Below, in pieces: positions 12,486 through 23,590 of a stretch of 64,000 bases of DNA. Position numbers and translations under genes: made by a program. Source of the stretch: Nemania diffusa (lineage: Eukaryota > Ascomycota > Sordariomycetes > Xylariales > Xylariaceae); the NCBI GenBank assembly GCA_038501195.1, contig JBBPUQ010000009.1:1736001-1800000 (forward strand), in the 5' to 3' direction. The notes under the pieces were generated by a model. It was given only the letters and a program-made list of their open reading frames with translations, had not been told where the DNA came from and searched no databases. Position 1 is the first letter of the stretch. Each line of letters begins with the position of its first letter.

Positions 12486-14022
12486 ACGGGGTCTACTTAC
12501 CAGGTTACCCGCTTACCAAACATCGCATGGCATAAGAGATGCCGCTCTTTACGTCGCGACTATATGTGATACGATCAGTACCTTCGCATGTGGCAGACGT
12601 AAGCTCGCCATCCCATTTTCTCACCGGTTAATTGCAAGTGAGGAGACTGACATTACAAACTAGGTTTCTACGAACACCACGTTGAGTAAATAATTTCAAG
12701 TAGTTCTTACAATTTTGCAGGCATGTCCTAGCTAAAAACTACGTCATAGCCTAGCCAAGTAAAGCATATATGAGGCACATATTACTACCTAGGTAGGCTG
12801 AATCTTTTTTTTTCATTACCAGACCGCAGCAGTGTATAAAATAAGTGCACCATGGATTCTAGGCGTGTATGAGATTGTAGAGGTCATCAGTTAACATTTC
12901 TTACAGTAGAGATTAAGAATGGATTTTGTCACAGAAAGCCACTAGTGTCTAGGGATCTGGTTGGTTGGTTGCAGCGGATTGCTTGCTAACCAATACCGGG
13001 TTCATTGTGCTGCTGTATGACTTCTATTCATCCCTAGATAGGAATACAAAATGTCATGATTGTTCGCCAAGCGTCTTTTTATGTACTCTTACTCGAAAAT
13101 TTATACTCCTACATGGTGATACATAGACAAGCAGTCCCATCGGTATAGCAACACTCGGGGATTATTGAGCAATCGGAAGGAATGGGTTGGCACGTACAGG
13201 TGTACAGAGCCACTTCTACGCAGGGAGAACTGTTGGATCGAGGACCCGAGTAGCGACTGACTGAAGAAGCAGGAGAGAGAGCAGAGTAGCAAGCGCCGGT
13301 CACTTAGCCTATGCATCGCGATACCATTGTCACAAATTGGATGCTATGTTGCCATGACTCTCTTGTTGGTCTTTCATGATGCTTCCATTAGTCTATTTGC
13401 GTAAATATGGGTTCGGAGGCTACTCACATCGCCGATATTTTTCTATGGTACAAAAGGTCACCCTACAGACTCCCAATGAATAGGGATGGGCTGCCAAATA
13501 CTAAATGAGCACGAAGTACACATGTGCTTATATACATACGGCTCTAAATTGCCGGCGCTTGTAACCATGTATTAGTGCACAATGAGCGACAGTAGTAGCT
13601 CGCAGGCAGAAATCCAGTAATATTTATTGACCAGAATAGGGGAGAACAGCTGAGGTGTCATCTTCTCGCTCCCGACGTAGGGAGTGTATTGTGTTGTTCG
13701 CCCTGATTTCTCCCATCGCCAACCCCATCAAAGAGACCTACCGTCGACTACTGCAACCTCTTCACCTTCGACGTCCACGTGTGCGAGAACCTTCACTAGA
13801 AAGGGCATGCTGGTTTTTTAAGGAAGAGCAGCTAAACATTGGGTCATTGCTCCTGGGACCCGACATCTATCTATCTTCAACAGCTCAGCATTCGAGGATA
13901 ATAGTGACCACGATTACCGAACATCACAGATAATTAAGATTTGTCTTATTACACCTACTACTAAACTCAGACCAACAACTACCCAACAAGAGTCCAAAGC
14001 TATAAGAAAACAGAAGACCATT
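12486..14022. other. Intergenic region with a possible small Cys-rich ORF
   Basis: Mostly non-coding. It contains a CTACCTAGGTAGG motif near 12787, a T-run near 12806 and a GGTTGGTTGG repeat at about 12960. On the minus strand, 13109-13303 is open and Cys-rich in its last half (see findings) but has no ATG or signal peptide in frame. A plus-strand frame at 13655-13933 has no ATG start and no recognisable content; it may be leader DNA of the next gene. Confidence 0.4.
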
Positions 14023-14537
14023 ATGGCAAGCTTCTTTAGCACCTCATCCCTCCTGAACCATATCTCATCAGGCATGGTCACTCTGCTCCCTGTCGCGATC
14101 GCCTGTTACACATCTACCACTCCGCCTCAACGCGCACACATCCGTAATATCTCCATCGTCGCCATACGTGCAGTCGGTCTCAGCATATTCTTCTGCATCT
14201 TGATCCTCTTCTATCCACTCGGTATAGTCGTCGACTTAATAATTAAGTTTTGGAAGCGCTTCCAAGCCGGGGTCCACAGACCACCACACGTACACGAACA
14301 CGTACACGTGGTGAACAATAATGGCCACTGGCATATTCGTATCACTCGCAACGAGTATGGTTTCCCCCTCGTTCGTCTTCTCAGTCATTTTCTACTCGCA
14401 GCTCATCGTTGACCATGACTTTATGCAGCATGTCGAACGACACCAATTTGTACGAGAGTACAGATATTTCGGAGGATTCCGAGGGCTCCGAGATTACAGA
14501 CGGCTCGGAATATTCCACAGACAGTGAAGATTTTTAA
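14023..14537 (+). CDS. Small membrane protein with His-rich and acidic Ser-rich tail
   Basis: Two proposed exons, 14023-14354 and 14402-14537 (155 aa), family not recognised. The first exon encodes a weak hydrophobic segment near residues 18-29 and a clear membrane helix (about 46-72, VGLSIFFCILILFYPLGIVV). A basic patch (KFWKRF) and a His-rich stretch (HVHEHVHVVNNNGHWHIR) follow. Unspliced, the frame ends after 129 codons. A 47-nt intron with GTATGG donor and CTCGCAG acceptor instead joins it to a long acidic, Ser-rich frame (TDISEDSEGSEITDGSEYST) that ends at TAA 14535-14537. The strong composition of that second frame, with repeated Ser-Glu/Asp, argues that it is coding. The intron lacks an obvious branch site, so the splice is moderately supported. 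The acidic Ser cluster could be a casein-kinase-2 target. Confidence 0.55.
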
Positions 14538-15369
14538 CGGATACTCCATGTGGCAAAACGATGCGAGATTATGATCAGAGTATGCTGTGGGATGGGAGAA
14601 CGAATCGATAAAGAAGCAGTGTGGAGAGCAGCCGAATTACCTGGTTCATCGGATTACAGACCCTATTGTTGAGCGTATAGTTTGACTATCAGTTTTAGAT
14701 AAGGTGACTGGGAAATAGAGTACTAGATGCTCTATCAACTTTCAAAACCCCCTCTCCCTGAGCATTAGCCGTAGTTCACATTTTTTCTAGGACTGTAAGG
14801 TTTTACTACGTTTAGATTATGTTTGACCACACGAAATGCAGCGTGCCATGAAAAGGAGGGTTGTGCTCCCTAAAGGCTATGTTAGGCGCATTGATGCGAA
14901 TATACAGGGTATGCTGCGACTCTCAACTTTGAATTATCTGTTGAAACGTATCGGGTTAACGAGTCTGTACCATGTACGGTACAAGCAAGGTAAGTGGTAT
15001 GATGTATCCCATTCCAGTATGTAAAGCGGTCTTCCCACATCCCTGAGAAGTAGTCCTTATAGAGAGGAAAAGGAATTAAATATTGATTGACAGTGTTCTT
15101 CATTATAGTCACGAGAGGATATACAGAGTTACCTCTAATATATCATAATCTGTGAGATGCTAAAGGCCATTGAAATACCTATGCCATAAAATGCTTCTCA
15201 TGCAAATATCAATACCCCATTTTCACAACAAATACGACCTCATTGCTAATGCTGCGGCGATATGCAACTATTAGATAGAGAAACTCTAAGAATGCAACAT
15301 TAATCATGAAGCCCCATGTGTATAGGCTAACCCATATTAAACCAATGTGATGGTGCCTGGACTTGAGTC
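14538..15369. other. Intergenic region between convergent genes
   Basis: This is the 3' flank of the small membrane-protein gene (plus) and of the Ulp1-like gene (minus). Only short frames without recognisable content are present (for example 14836-15024). No repeats or RNA gene seen. Confidence 0.45.
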
Positions 15370-17029
15370 TTATTCGTCGTCTTCTGATTCGCCCTCTTCC
15401 TCTCCATCATCGTCTTCTCCTTCGTCTCCATCTTCACTTTCCTCTTCATTTTCCTCTTCGTCATCATCGGCATCGTCTTCCATCACCACCTCCACCTCTT
15501 CCTCCACCTCCTCCTCTAGTTCTTCGTCTTCTTCATCTTCCTCATCTTCGTCGGTATCGGGGGAGGCGTTGATATTTTCACTGTCGTCTAGAGGAGTATC
15601 CTCGATCCACGTGGGGCTCGACCGTGGCTGGCCTGATATAAATGCGCCCGTCTGTCGGCGGCTCGGCGCCATTTCTTGTGCTAGAACCACCTCGCCCGTT
15701 TGAGAGTTCTGCATCTGTAAATCTAGTATCGGCTCGATTGCGACTCGCGTTGTGCTATCCATAGCTTTGTTTACCATCGCTGCCGCTACTACACAACGGG
15801 GTAATTAGGTGGTTAGCCAACAACTTCCATTAGTAGGCGCAGTAGCCTTTTTAAGGGGTTCACGAAAACGCAATATAATGTAAAACGTCTAGTGTTAAAG
15901 ACGGAGATGAACCGTGCCAAAAACTTACTACCGATCATGTTCGAACGTACAGCATCTGGATTGAACCAGCCCGGATGTGCCTCCCAAAACTTGATTGGAT
16001 CATGAACGTAGGGGTTTTTGCAGTATGCTTCCGTGATGCGATCGAGCCAGACCCTGATCATCTCAAAAACACGCAGGCCGGTACTCCAGTGCTCCTTGCT
16101 ACCAGAAGTCATGAGTTGGGGTGCATTCACTATCACCTCAAGTTAGCTGATTCTCCGTCATGTGACACGTCGCCGCATCGTCTCGCCTAGCAACTAAGCA
16201 GCGACATAATTGTACGTTATTTTTATTTCGAGGAATCGTAGACATACTTTGATGAATAGTTAGTGGTAGTTCATCGAGCAAAGCATATTTATGCGCCGAT
16301 AGAATGTGCTGTTGTGGCTTACCTTGGAGAAACCCAGGGGTACTCCCGAGTAGTCTTTGCGCCAACTTTAATGTCCATTTCGGGCAATAGTGTCAGCAGC
16401 ATATTTGCGATATCATCTTCCAAAGCACGAGCTTTAGCGCCATGGTTGGGAGTGATAACCGCATAAGTGTCTAGAAAGTTGTAAGGGCCTGATAGTTCAT
16501 CAGGTGGCTCATCTGGGTCGTCCACTTCTAGTTCTGGTCGGCATATAATATGCAGAACGATGAGTGCCCAGTGAGGGTGGTCTCCGTCGCGGCCTAGCTT
16601 ATTGACATCGACTGGCCAGAAGTGATATTTCTTTCTAGGCAGCGCCACTTCATGTCTTGCAATAAAGTCATCCAACTCTTGCGGTTCCAGCCTATCAAGC
16701 TCTCCGCTAAATGCTTTTGCCCAGATATCTTCAGAAACGGGCTCGAAGATGTTTACATCACGCTGCACCATATATGGGAGTGAGTCATGTAGAAACTGTA
16801 GAGGCACCGCCAAAGTTTCTCCTCGGAGGTATTGATTTCGTTTAAATTGCAAAACTTGCAGCGAGTCGAGACACTTTTGTACTCTCTTTGAAACCCGAAA
16901 GTTACCCGGCAGGTCCGGAGGGCCCCTATTTTGGTTCTTGCGTGGCCATCGATTTCCCACCCGTATAGTCCCGTAGTAAGTTTCTAGGACATTTGTGCGG
17001 TTCATGCCAACTATCTCTCGTTGCGTCAT
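15370..17029 (-). CDS. Ulp1-like (C48-fold) protein with substituted catalytic Cys and acidic tail
   Basis: Minus strand, three proposed exons: 17029-16323, 16098-15929 and 15788-15370 (431 aa). The body resembles the Ulp1/SENP cysteine-protease fold: FWPVDVNK followed by PHWALIVLHI (catalytic-type His in HW), then YNFLDTYAV (LDT matching the usual LDS Asp), an acidic helix, and YPWVSPSKEHWSTGLRVFEM where active enzymes have a Q...DCG block. Thr appears in place of the nucleophile Cys and the oxyanion Gln is not evident, so it is probably not an active SUMO protease. The first acceptor (AG at 16100-16099) was chosen because it alone keeps frame and gives family spacing; the longer open frame upstream of it would insert 12 residues. 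The C-terminal 60 residues are almost entirely Glu/Asp. His and Asp retained and Cys lost is inference from pattern, not alignment. Confidence 0.6.
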
Positions 17030-17433
17030 ATTTGCTTCTGCTTGGGTCTCTACTCGTCAACTCATTAGCATATACCTCGAAGAGACATAAAATGGCCCCT
17101 ATGTCTCACGAATCAAAAAGAAATACATGTATCGCGATTTAAGAATAACTATCTGTTTAGCACAGGCGATGTCTTTGTTTTTGGAACGACGCCGGATGCG
17201 GAAGAGCGGAACAATTCCTACCTATTTAATAGATAGACTAGCGGCACAAAGCAAGAAGGTTCACTGGTTTCGGACCTTGATCTAACTATGGGGAATTATT
17301 CTATTCATTCACATATTAGAAGGTCATAGGGGCGATATCTATCAACTCGCTATTTTATATACCGTCACGGGGATATTGTATTCATTCGATCGCAGTCTTC
17401 TTGATACATAACTATCTCGTCTTGCGCATTTAT
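17030..17433. other. Promoter region of the Ulp1-like gene and 3' flank of the MFS gene
   Basis: Both neighbours are on the minus strand, so this 404-base stretch holds the leader/promoter of the Ulp1-like gene and the downstream flank of the transporter gene. No further structure seen. Confidence 0.45.
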
Positions 17434-19456
17434 TTAGTAGACATAGATGAAGTCTTCGTTCTTGAGATCAGAACGGTCTTGAAAGCCATTGTCATCCTCA
17501 ATATTTATCGCTTGTTCTTTATGTTCCGGGTCCCTTTCTTCTGATTGTTGTATTTCCTTCGTATTCAACATAGATTCATCTGCAATATCGGCTCGCTTAC
17601 CAAGTTGTACTCGCTTCTTCTCATGCCGCTTGTTGAGAAACATGAGATAAAGCGGAATTAGTCTAGGAGGATGATCATTAGCGTTACAGCCCTGGGACCC
17701 GGCATCAGTAGGGCAACAACTCACAGTCCAAGCGTGCCCACGAAAACGAACTGTACGAGCGCCGAAATGAGTCCCGGCCGGAATAGGGGCGCGTCTTTGG
17801 TATCAAATAAATGTGGCCCGATGATGTTTCCCGCGCACATGCCGATGATTACCACTGCCGTCGTAGTTTTTTTCTTCGTGTCTCCGCCTGTGTTCTGGCC
17901 CTGCCAGGTAAAGATCATGGGAGTGATAGCACCTAAACAAGATACGAGATAGTAGCCAAAGAGCAAAACGCCTTTCGTGTGCCCATTCCGAGGCACTGTT
18001 ATCATGATTATGGTACCCGTGATAGGCAACAAGCTAATAAGAGCAGTGACGAGGCCTTTACGGCGAAGCTTGGTAGCTAGCGCGGCTGAGCCTATAATGC
18101 TGGCGACTTGAATCACGCCGAATGGGATGTTGAAGAGAATCGCATTGAAGTTCGTGTACCCGAAGTCTTTGACAATGAGATTTCCAAAGGTGCCGATGCC
18201 ACCGCTCGCGATTCTTGTCACGTGTTAGTGTTTACTTTCCCCTATTGGCTCCATTAAGCAACACTCACGATATAGAGGTCATGATGAGGAACCATAACCA
18301 CGTTTTAAGATCCAAAAGAGTCTCGAGTGCATGATCCCATCTCCATTTCCGACTCGCGACTCCCATTTGGTTAGCGCGCAGTCGTTCGACAGCAATGAGT
18401 TGTTCACGCTCAGATAAGTATTTCGCTTCCATCGGGGAATCTGGCATGAGGAAAAGAAAGGCGATGCCGTATAGGAAGGTCAAAACACCGCAGAAGAGGA
18501 AGATCACTTGGTACCGGTATATCTTGTCGCTCATGATGTGGCCAAGGCCGTAAGTGACAAGGCTACCGACGACCTGCGTCACACCGTTCATGGCGTTCCA
18601 GTAGGAAGTACGAAGAGTCTGCTCTGAACGACGCCACCACATCTGCGTTATCGCAATGCAGCTTGGGGCGATCAATGCCTCAAATGCTCCCAGCAAGAAT
18701 CTTACGGCGATGAGTGAACGAAAATTAGTACATGCTGCGAGAAGTGCTTCGCTTGCTCCCTATACGCATATTAGTAATTATATTATATGTTGACTAGATG
18801 TATCAAGCGAGGTTGGCGTACCCAGAAAACAATGGCCGTGCCAATCACCTTTCCCGTCGGCAGTCGAACAAGGAGGAAGGCGGCCAGAGGTTGAAACGCT
18901 AGTTGACCGAAGTATAAGATTGAACCCAACCAGGAGTATTGATCTATGTACGCAGATAAGTAATTAGATATTCAGTTTTCAGAAGGTTAATACGAAAAAT
19001 ACAGCTCTATCTTGAAGACTAGCCTATACTTAGGAGAGAGGAGATACTGTGCCCAAGCTAGAGAACCTCCCTCATTGGTCTTTAAGGGTCAACAAGCTGG
19101 GTAGTAGGATACGGTTGCATGGGATAAAGAAAGACTTGGAATGTCTTACGAGAAGTCAGGTTCGCGTCCTCAATTATGCCGAAGATAGATACATAAGATA
19201 GAGATGATTTGTCAAGTTGCTGAAAGAAGTACGCCCCGAGGAGGAGAGGCAAGATTCGTATATCGACGCGCCTTAACACCGTACGTTCGTCTTCATAGTT
19301 AAACGCAATCTCCCCGTGCTCGGAAATAAACTTTGCTGCTTTGTCGGCAAGTGCTGTTTCTGGCATTGCGATATTTGGGGCTACTCGTGCTGAAGATATG
19401 GCGTCCACATCCTCTGCCATACTAGGCGAAGGGGCTTTTGAAGGACCACTCGACAT
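17434..19456 (-). CDS. MFS transporter, anion:cation symporter (Dal5/allantoate permease-like)
   Basis: Five exons on the minus strand: 19456-19150, 18943-18822, 18759-18269, 18213-17725 and 17662-17434, all phases consistent, 545 aa. Family landmarks: a cytosolic N-terminus ending in RRVDIRILPLLLGAYFFQQLDKSSLSY, then the QYSWLGSILYFGQLAFQPL helix, RFLLGAFEALIAPSC and MWWRRSEQTLR (the signature loop after helix 5), and a second half with FGYTNFNAILFNIPFG. This is the fungal allantoate/nicotinate/vitamin transporter group, which carries small organic anions into the cell across the plasma membrane. The last exon joins NKRHEKKR (usual family end of the last helix) to an acidic hydrophilic tail. 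The frame extends nine codons upstream to a TTG, but ATG at 19456 is the first Met. Intron 1 (206 nt) is longer than the others and least certain. The gene is divergent from the oxidoreductase at 20488. Confidence 0.87.
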
Positions 19457-20487
19457 TGCGAACCCGCCTAGTAATAGAATCAAGATCCCGAACTATGAAA
19501 CAAGGAGGCGAGAATAGAGATTGGGGCTCGTGAATCTGAAAGGGCCGATCTCCATTTAGCAGCTTGAAACTGACTTATGGGCTGCATCTTTATAAAGTCC
19601 CATGGGGTTGGAAAGCATAAATGCGGAGATCTATAGTGACCGACTACTCGGTACACAATGGCAACTTAGCCCGATAAACTTGCATGCGTCACATGTGACT
19701 TACCCCAAGCGAAGATGTGGTGCTAGGAGTATAGCATTCTGAAGGCATATACCTAGTTGCCATTATTTTGATTGCTCTACATTTTAGTCTTTCACAAGTA
19801 CAGTACCGTCTACAAGACGATAAACGTATAGGTAGGTAATGCCATCTGGATATTCATTCCAGAGGATGAACTTGCTCTGTTGGCAAATGAAAAGTTCGTC
19901 GTACGTAGTCGGAGCATATTAACCGACTGGGAAATATCATACGAAGACAACTGACGATGGAAAAGCGTAGGTATGATTGGGCTGTCTTCTCTCCGGTATC
20001 CGGGGTGTTATCACAACACTTGACTCGTGTTGGCTACGGTTAATGTCGATCCTCCGGCAAATATGCCAAACCCCAGTTCCCCGCAAAGTCTGGAGTTGAA
20101 GCGGAGAGCCCCATCCTCTCCCAAGAGTTATGGGTAGATAGATCATTACTTTGAGGGAAACCCACCAATAGTAGGATAGAACTTACATGTAATCGGTATA
20201 TCTTGAGCCCGAAAGTTACCTGCCTCGCTGTCGGGACAATTACGATACAATTGTATTTCATTGTTACCGATTAGCTGGGAGGTATCTTGGAGAAGAGACG
20301 AAGGAATTAGTGTTGTCTCCATGTTCTCCAACTTTAAGAACCCCAAGATAGCTAGAAAACATTGGAAGACTTAGCCTGCTTGCTTCAAAGGCATCGCAAC
20401 AGGAAGTCATCTTTTCTCAAAACAACATTAGAGCCCAGTGTCTAGACTGCCGCAGGTCAAGTTGAAGCCTTTAAAACGATAGACACG
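19457..20487. promoter_or_regulatory. Shared divergent promoter region, MFS transporter / oxidoreductase
   Basis: The 1.03-kb gap separates two head-to-head starts. It carries no convincing coding frame. Divergent arrangement suggests co-regulation by shared sites, but no specific binding site could be identified by eye. Confidence 0.4.
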
Positions 20488-21795
20488 ATGGCTGAGGTTC
20501 CTATCATTCAGGCGAAGAAACGATATGCCATAGTAGGCACTGGGGGCCGAGCCATCTTTTTCTATACGGCTATTGCCCAGGACTACGCGAAGACGTCACA
20601 CATAGTCGGCATCTGCGACACAAATCAAACTCGGATGAACTATGCCAACTCTAAGCTCGAAGCTATGGGTCATGGCGCCGTCCCATCATTTCTCGCTTCT
20701 GAATTCGAGACGATGGTCAAGGAGACCAAGCCCGATGAAGTCATTGTGACGACGATTGATCGAACCCACAACATATATATCGTGAAGGCGCTCGAACTGG
20801 GATGCAACGTCGTCACAGAAAAGCCAATGACCATTGACGCACCGCGCTGCCGAGAGATCTTCGATGCCGTAGAGAGGACGGGTAGAAATGTACGAGTGAC
20901 CTTCAACTACCGATATGCACCTCACAACACGAAAGTCTTTGAGATACTTCGATCGGGGGCCATTGGTACAGTGACCAGTGTGCATTTCGAATGGATGCTC
21001 AATACATCCCATGGCGCGGACTACTTCCGTCGCTGGCACCGCGACAAGCGCAATAGCGGCGGCCTACTAGTACACAAAAGCACACACCACTTCGACCTCA
21101 TCAATTTCTGGCTGCAGACACGGCCCGCGACAGTGTATGCGCAGGGCGACCTCAAGTTCTACGGGCGTGAGAACGCCGAGCGTCGCGGGGAGACCAAGTT
21201 CTACACGCGGTCACATGGGAGCGAAGTGGCCAAGACCGACCCCTTCGCGCTCCACCTCGACGAGCACGCGCAGCTCAAGGCCATGTACCTCGACGCCGAG
21301 CACGAGGACGCGTACTACCGCGACCAGAGCGTATTCGGCGACGGCATCAGCATAGAGGACACGATGAACCTGCTAGTGCGATACAAGAACGGGGCGGTCC
21401 TGACGTACTCGCTGACGGCCTACGCGCCGTGGGAGGGCTTCCGCGTGAGCTTCAACGGCACGGGCGGGCGGCTCGAGATGGAGGTGGTGGAGAACAGCTA
21501 CGTCAACTCGGGCGGTGACCAGGCGGCCGAGGGCTCGCTCGAGAGACGCACGCTGCTGCTCCGGCCGCTGTTCGAGAAGCCGCGCGAGATCGAGATCGAT
21601 GACGGAGTTGGGGCACATGGCGGCGGCGACACGGTGCTGCTGAACGATCTCTTTGGCGAGCCCGTGTCAGACGAGTACATGCGTTCGGCTAGCCATGTTG
21701 ATGGGGCGTTGTCGATTTTGACAGGGATAGCGGCGAACAAGTCTCTAGCGACGGGCCAAGTTGTGAATGTGGGCGATATATTGAGGATACCGTGA
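20488..21795 (+). CDS. GFO/IDH/MocA-family NAD(P)-dependent oxidoreductase
   Basis: Single exon, 435 aa. The N-terminal Rossmann fold starts YAIVGTGGRAIFFYTAIA (GxGGR nucleotide-binding loop). It continues with VGICDTNQTRM and then the family EKP motif in VVTEKPMTID, whose Lys contributes to catalysis. The segment GGLLVHKSTHHFDLINFWL matches the GG..(D/H)..H.(I/D)D block that supplies the second catalytic residues. Members oxidise or rearrange sugars, inositols or sugar acids; the substrate cannot be read from sequence. The form with GTGGRA and a roughly 430-residue length resembles bacterial-type sugar dehydrogenases also found in fungi. Codon use shifts sharply to GC-rich third positions in the second half (about 21100-21660), unlike the flanks. 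It sits divergent to an organic-anion transporter, which suggests uptake plus oxidation of a common substrate. Confidence 0.85.
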   Translation: MAEVPIIQAKKRYAIVGTGGRAIFFYTAIAQDYAKTSHIVGICDTNQTRMNYANSKLEAMGHGAVPSFLASEFETMVKETKPDEVIVTTIDRTHNIYIVKALELGCNVVTEKPMTIDAPRCREIFDAVERTGRNVRVTFNYRYAPHNTKVFEILRSGAIGTVTSVHFEWMLNTSHGADYFRRWHRDKRNSGGLLVHKSTHHFDLINFWLQTRPATVYAQGDLKFYGRENAERRGETKFYTRSHGSEVAKTDPFALHLDEHAQLKAMYLDAEHEDAYYRDQSVFGDGISIEDTMNLLVRYKNGAVLTYSLTAYAPWEGFRVSFNGTGGRLEMEVVENSYVNSGGDQAAEGSLERRTLLLRPLFEKPREIEIDDGVGAHGGGDTVLLNDLFGEPVSDEYMRSASHVDGALSILTGIAANKSLATGQVVNVGDILRIP

Positions 21796-22346
21796 TGAGA
21801 TACTTGTAGATTCGATCTGAGGTATATAGTACCAGATGAGATCGTCATGTGTCTACACTTGTATGCAGGGGATATACATGGATATGTGGATACGGTTCAC
21901 TGCAACAAGACCTATCTAGATAGTCTAGATACATAATGAATCATGAGTGATTGATCTAAAGACTTAAGTCAATGTGCGTGTATGAGGTTAAAGGTCTCTG
22001 TCGCGTTACGTTGATAGGTACATCATACAGGTGTATGTATTTGTAAGCGAGCTTAGGTAGCTCTTAGTGTCGTCCGGTGTTACGGTGTGCTGTATTATTG
22101 CTAGTAGCTACGACTTCCAGAAGGATTCCATACCAAGCAGAATACCCTGATGACGTTATAGCACCGATCGTTTAGTGGGGCAATCTTTTCGCATCCGACG
22201 GACGAAACGACTTAACGATCTCTGTAAAGAGCTCTAGACGACCTAAACTAACAAACATTTTCCAATTCACCAAATATCCTCTGTTTTGATCGATCGCGTC
22301 TCAATTGCCTCTTAATTGCTCCGTTTGCCCCACCTCAAAACTCAAA
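21796..22346. other. Intergenic region before MCR1
   Basis: AT-rich, no ORF. The last 150 bases (from about 22200) contain the probable leader of MCR1 with pyrimidine-rich patches. Confidence 0.45.
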
Positions 22347-23590
22347 ATGTTCGCCAGATCGGCATTCCGGGCAGCCCAGCCCTTGAAGCGCGTAAGTTAG
22401 TTCTTCAACTCCGAACGCCTCGGACCTCTCCCGCTCACCCATTTGAGCCTCACATCGCCGGACCCCAGCAACGACTACACACTCCACAAGGCACTATGAC
22501 TAACGCATTGAACCACGTCTTAGGGCCTCCTCTCAACCCGCTCTTACGCGACCGAGCCTGTAAAGGGTGGTCCCAATACCTTCGCATATATCGCCGCCGG
22601 CGCCGTCGGTGTTAGCGGAATCGGCTACTACTTCTTGAACTCTTCGTCAGGAGTCAAGATCGAGAATAAGGCAAAGGAAGAGCTGAGCAAGATCGCCGCT
22701 CCTCCGAAACCCGCTTTCACAGGCGGCGATCAGGGCTTCGTCTCGCTGGTACTGAAGAGTACCGAGGATATCAACCACAACACCAAGAAGCTCATCTTCC
22801 AGTTGCCCGAAGGTGACATGGTCTCGGGTCTGCACATTGCTAGCGCGCTCCTGACAAAGTTTGTGCCCGAGGGTCAGAAGGCCGTTCTCCGGCCATACAC
22901 CCCGACAAGCGATGAGAGTATGTTTCACACTCCGTTATACCACCCACTCTCGCAGCTATGTCCCTAGTCGTAGAATACGAAGTGGGTATTTCCTAGCTAA
23001 CGGAATTGGTGTCCCACACAGGTGCGAAGGGCTATGTTGAGCTGATTGTGAAGAAATATCCCGGTGGCCCTATGTCGACCTACTTACATGACTTGGTTCC
23101 CGGCCAGAGTCTCGATTTCAAGGGCCCACTGCCCAAGTATGCATGGGCTCCCAACAAGCATGATCATATCGCTCTAGTAGCCGGCGGTACCGGTATCACC
23201 CCTATGTACCAACTCATCCGGGCTGTCTTCGATAACCCCGAGGATAAGACGAAGGTGACGCTCGTCTTCGGCAACCTTACCGAGGAGGACATCTTGTTGA
23301 AGCGCGAGCTCGCCCATATCGAGAACACGTACCCCCAGCGATTCCGCGCTTTCTACGTCCTCGACAACCCGCCCAAGGAATGGGCCGGCGACAAGGGCCA
23401 CATCACCAAAGACCTGCTGAAGACTGTGCTGCCTGAGCCCAAGGAGGGCAACATTAAGATCTTCGTATGCGGACCTCCGGGCTTGTACAAGGCCATCTCA
23501 GGAACTAAGACCAGCCCCAAGGACCAGGGTGAGCTGTCGGGTATCCTGAAGGAGCTGGGTTATACTGAAGAGCAGGTTTACAAGTTCTAG
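22347..23590 (+). CDS. mcr1: NADH-cytochrome b5 reductase, mitochondrial (MCR1)
   Basis: Three exons: 22347-22391, 22524-22917 and 23022-23590, giving 335 aa. The first exon (15 codons) and the start of exon 2 make a mitochondrial presequence rich in Arg/Ser ([15 protein letters not shown] then [11 protein letters not shown]). A membrane span follows ([20 protein letters not shown]) that anchors the protein in the outer or inner membrane. The FAD-binding motif is RPYTPTSDE, split at the second intron. Next come [11 protein letters not shown], the NAD-binding loop [12 protein letters not shown], and CGPPGLY. The C-terminus is the family's VYKF. It transfers electrons from NADH to cytochrome b5 or other acceptors and in yeast also takes part in ergosterol synthesis and ascorbyl-radical reduction. 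The acceptor at 22523 was set by frame and the presequence; the donor GTATGT at 22918 is consensus. Confidence 0.92.

Noticed and set aside
13655..13933. Possible gene encoding a 92-residue basic protein
   Set aside because: No ATG start, no motif, and it lies in the probable leader of the next gene.
15347..15703. Plus-strand Ser-rich ORF of 118 codons
   Set aside because: It is the antisense shadow of the Glu/Asp-rich tail of the minus-strand Ulp1-like gene; poly-Glu codons read as poly-Ser in reverse.
16099..16136. Longer open reading at the start of Ulp1-like exon 2 (VNAPQLMTSG...)
   Set aside because: Neither available acceptor upstream keeps frame with the phase-2 donor at 16322; the acceptor at 16100-16099 does, and gives normal spacing.
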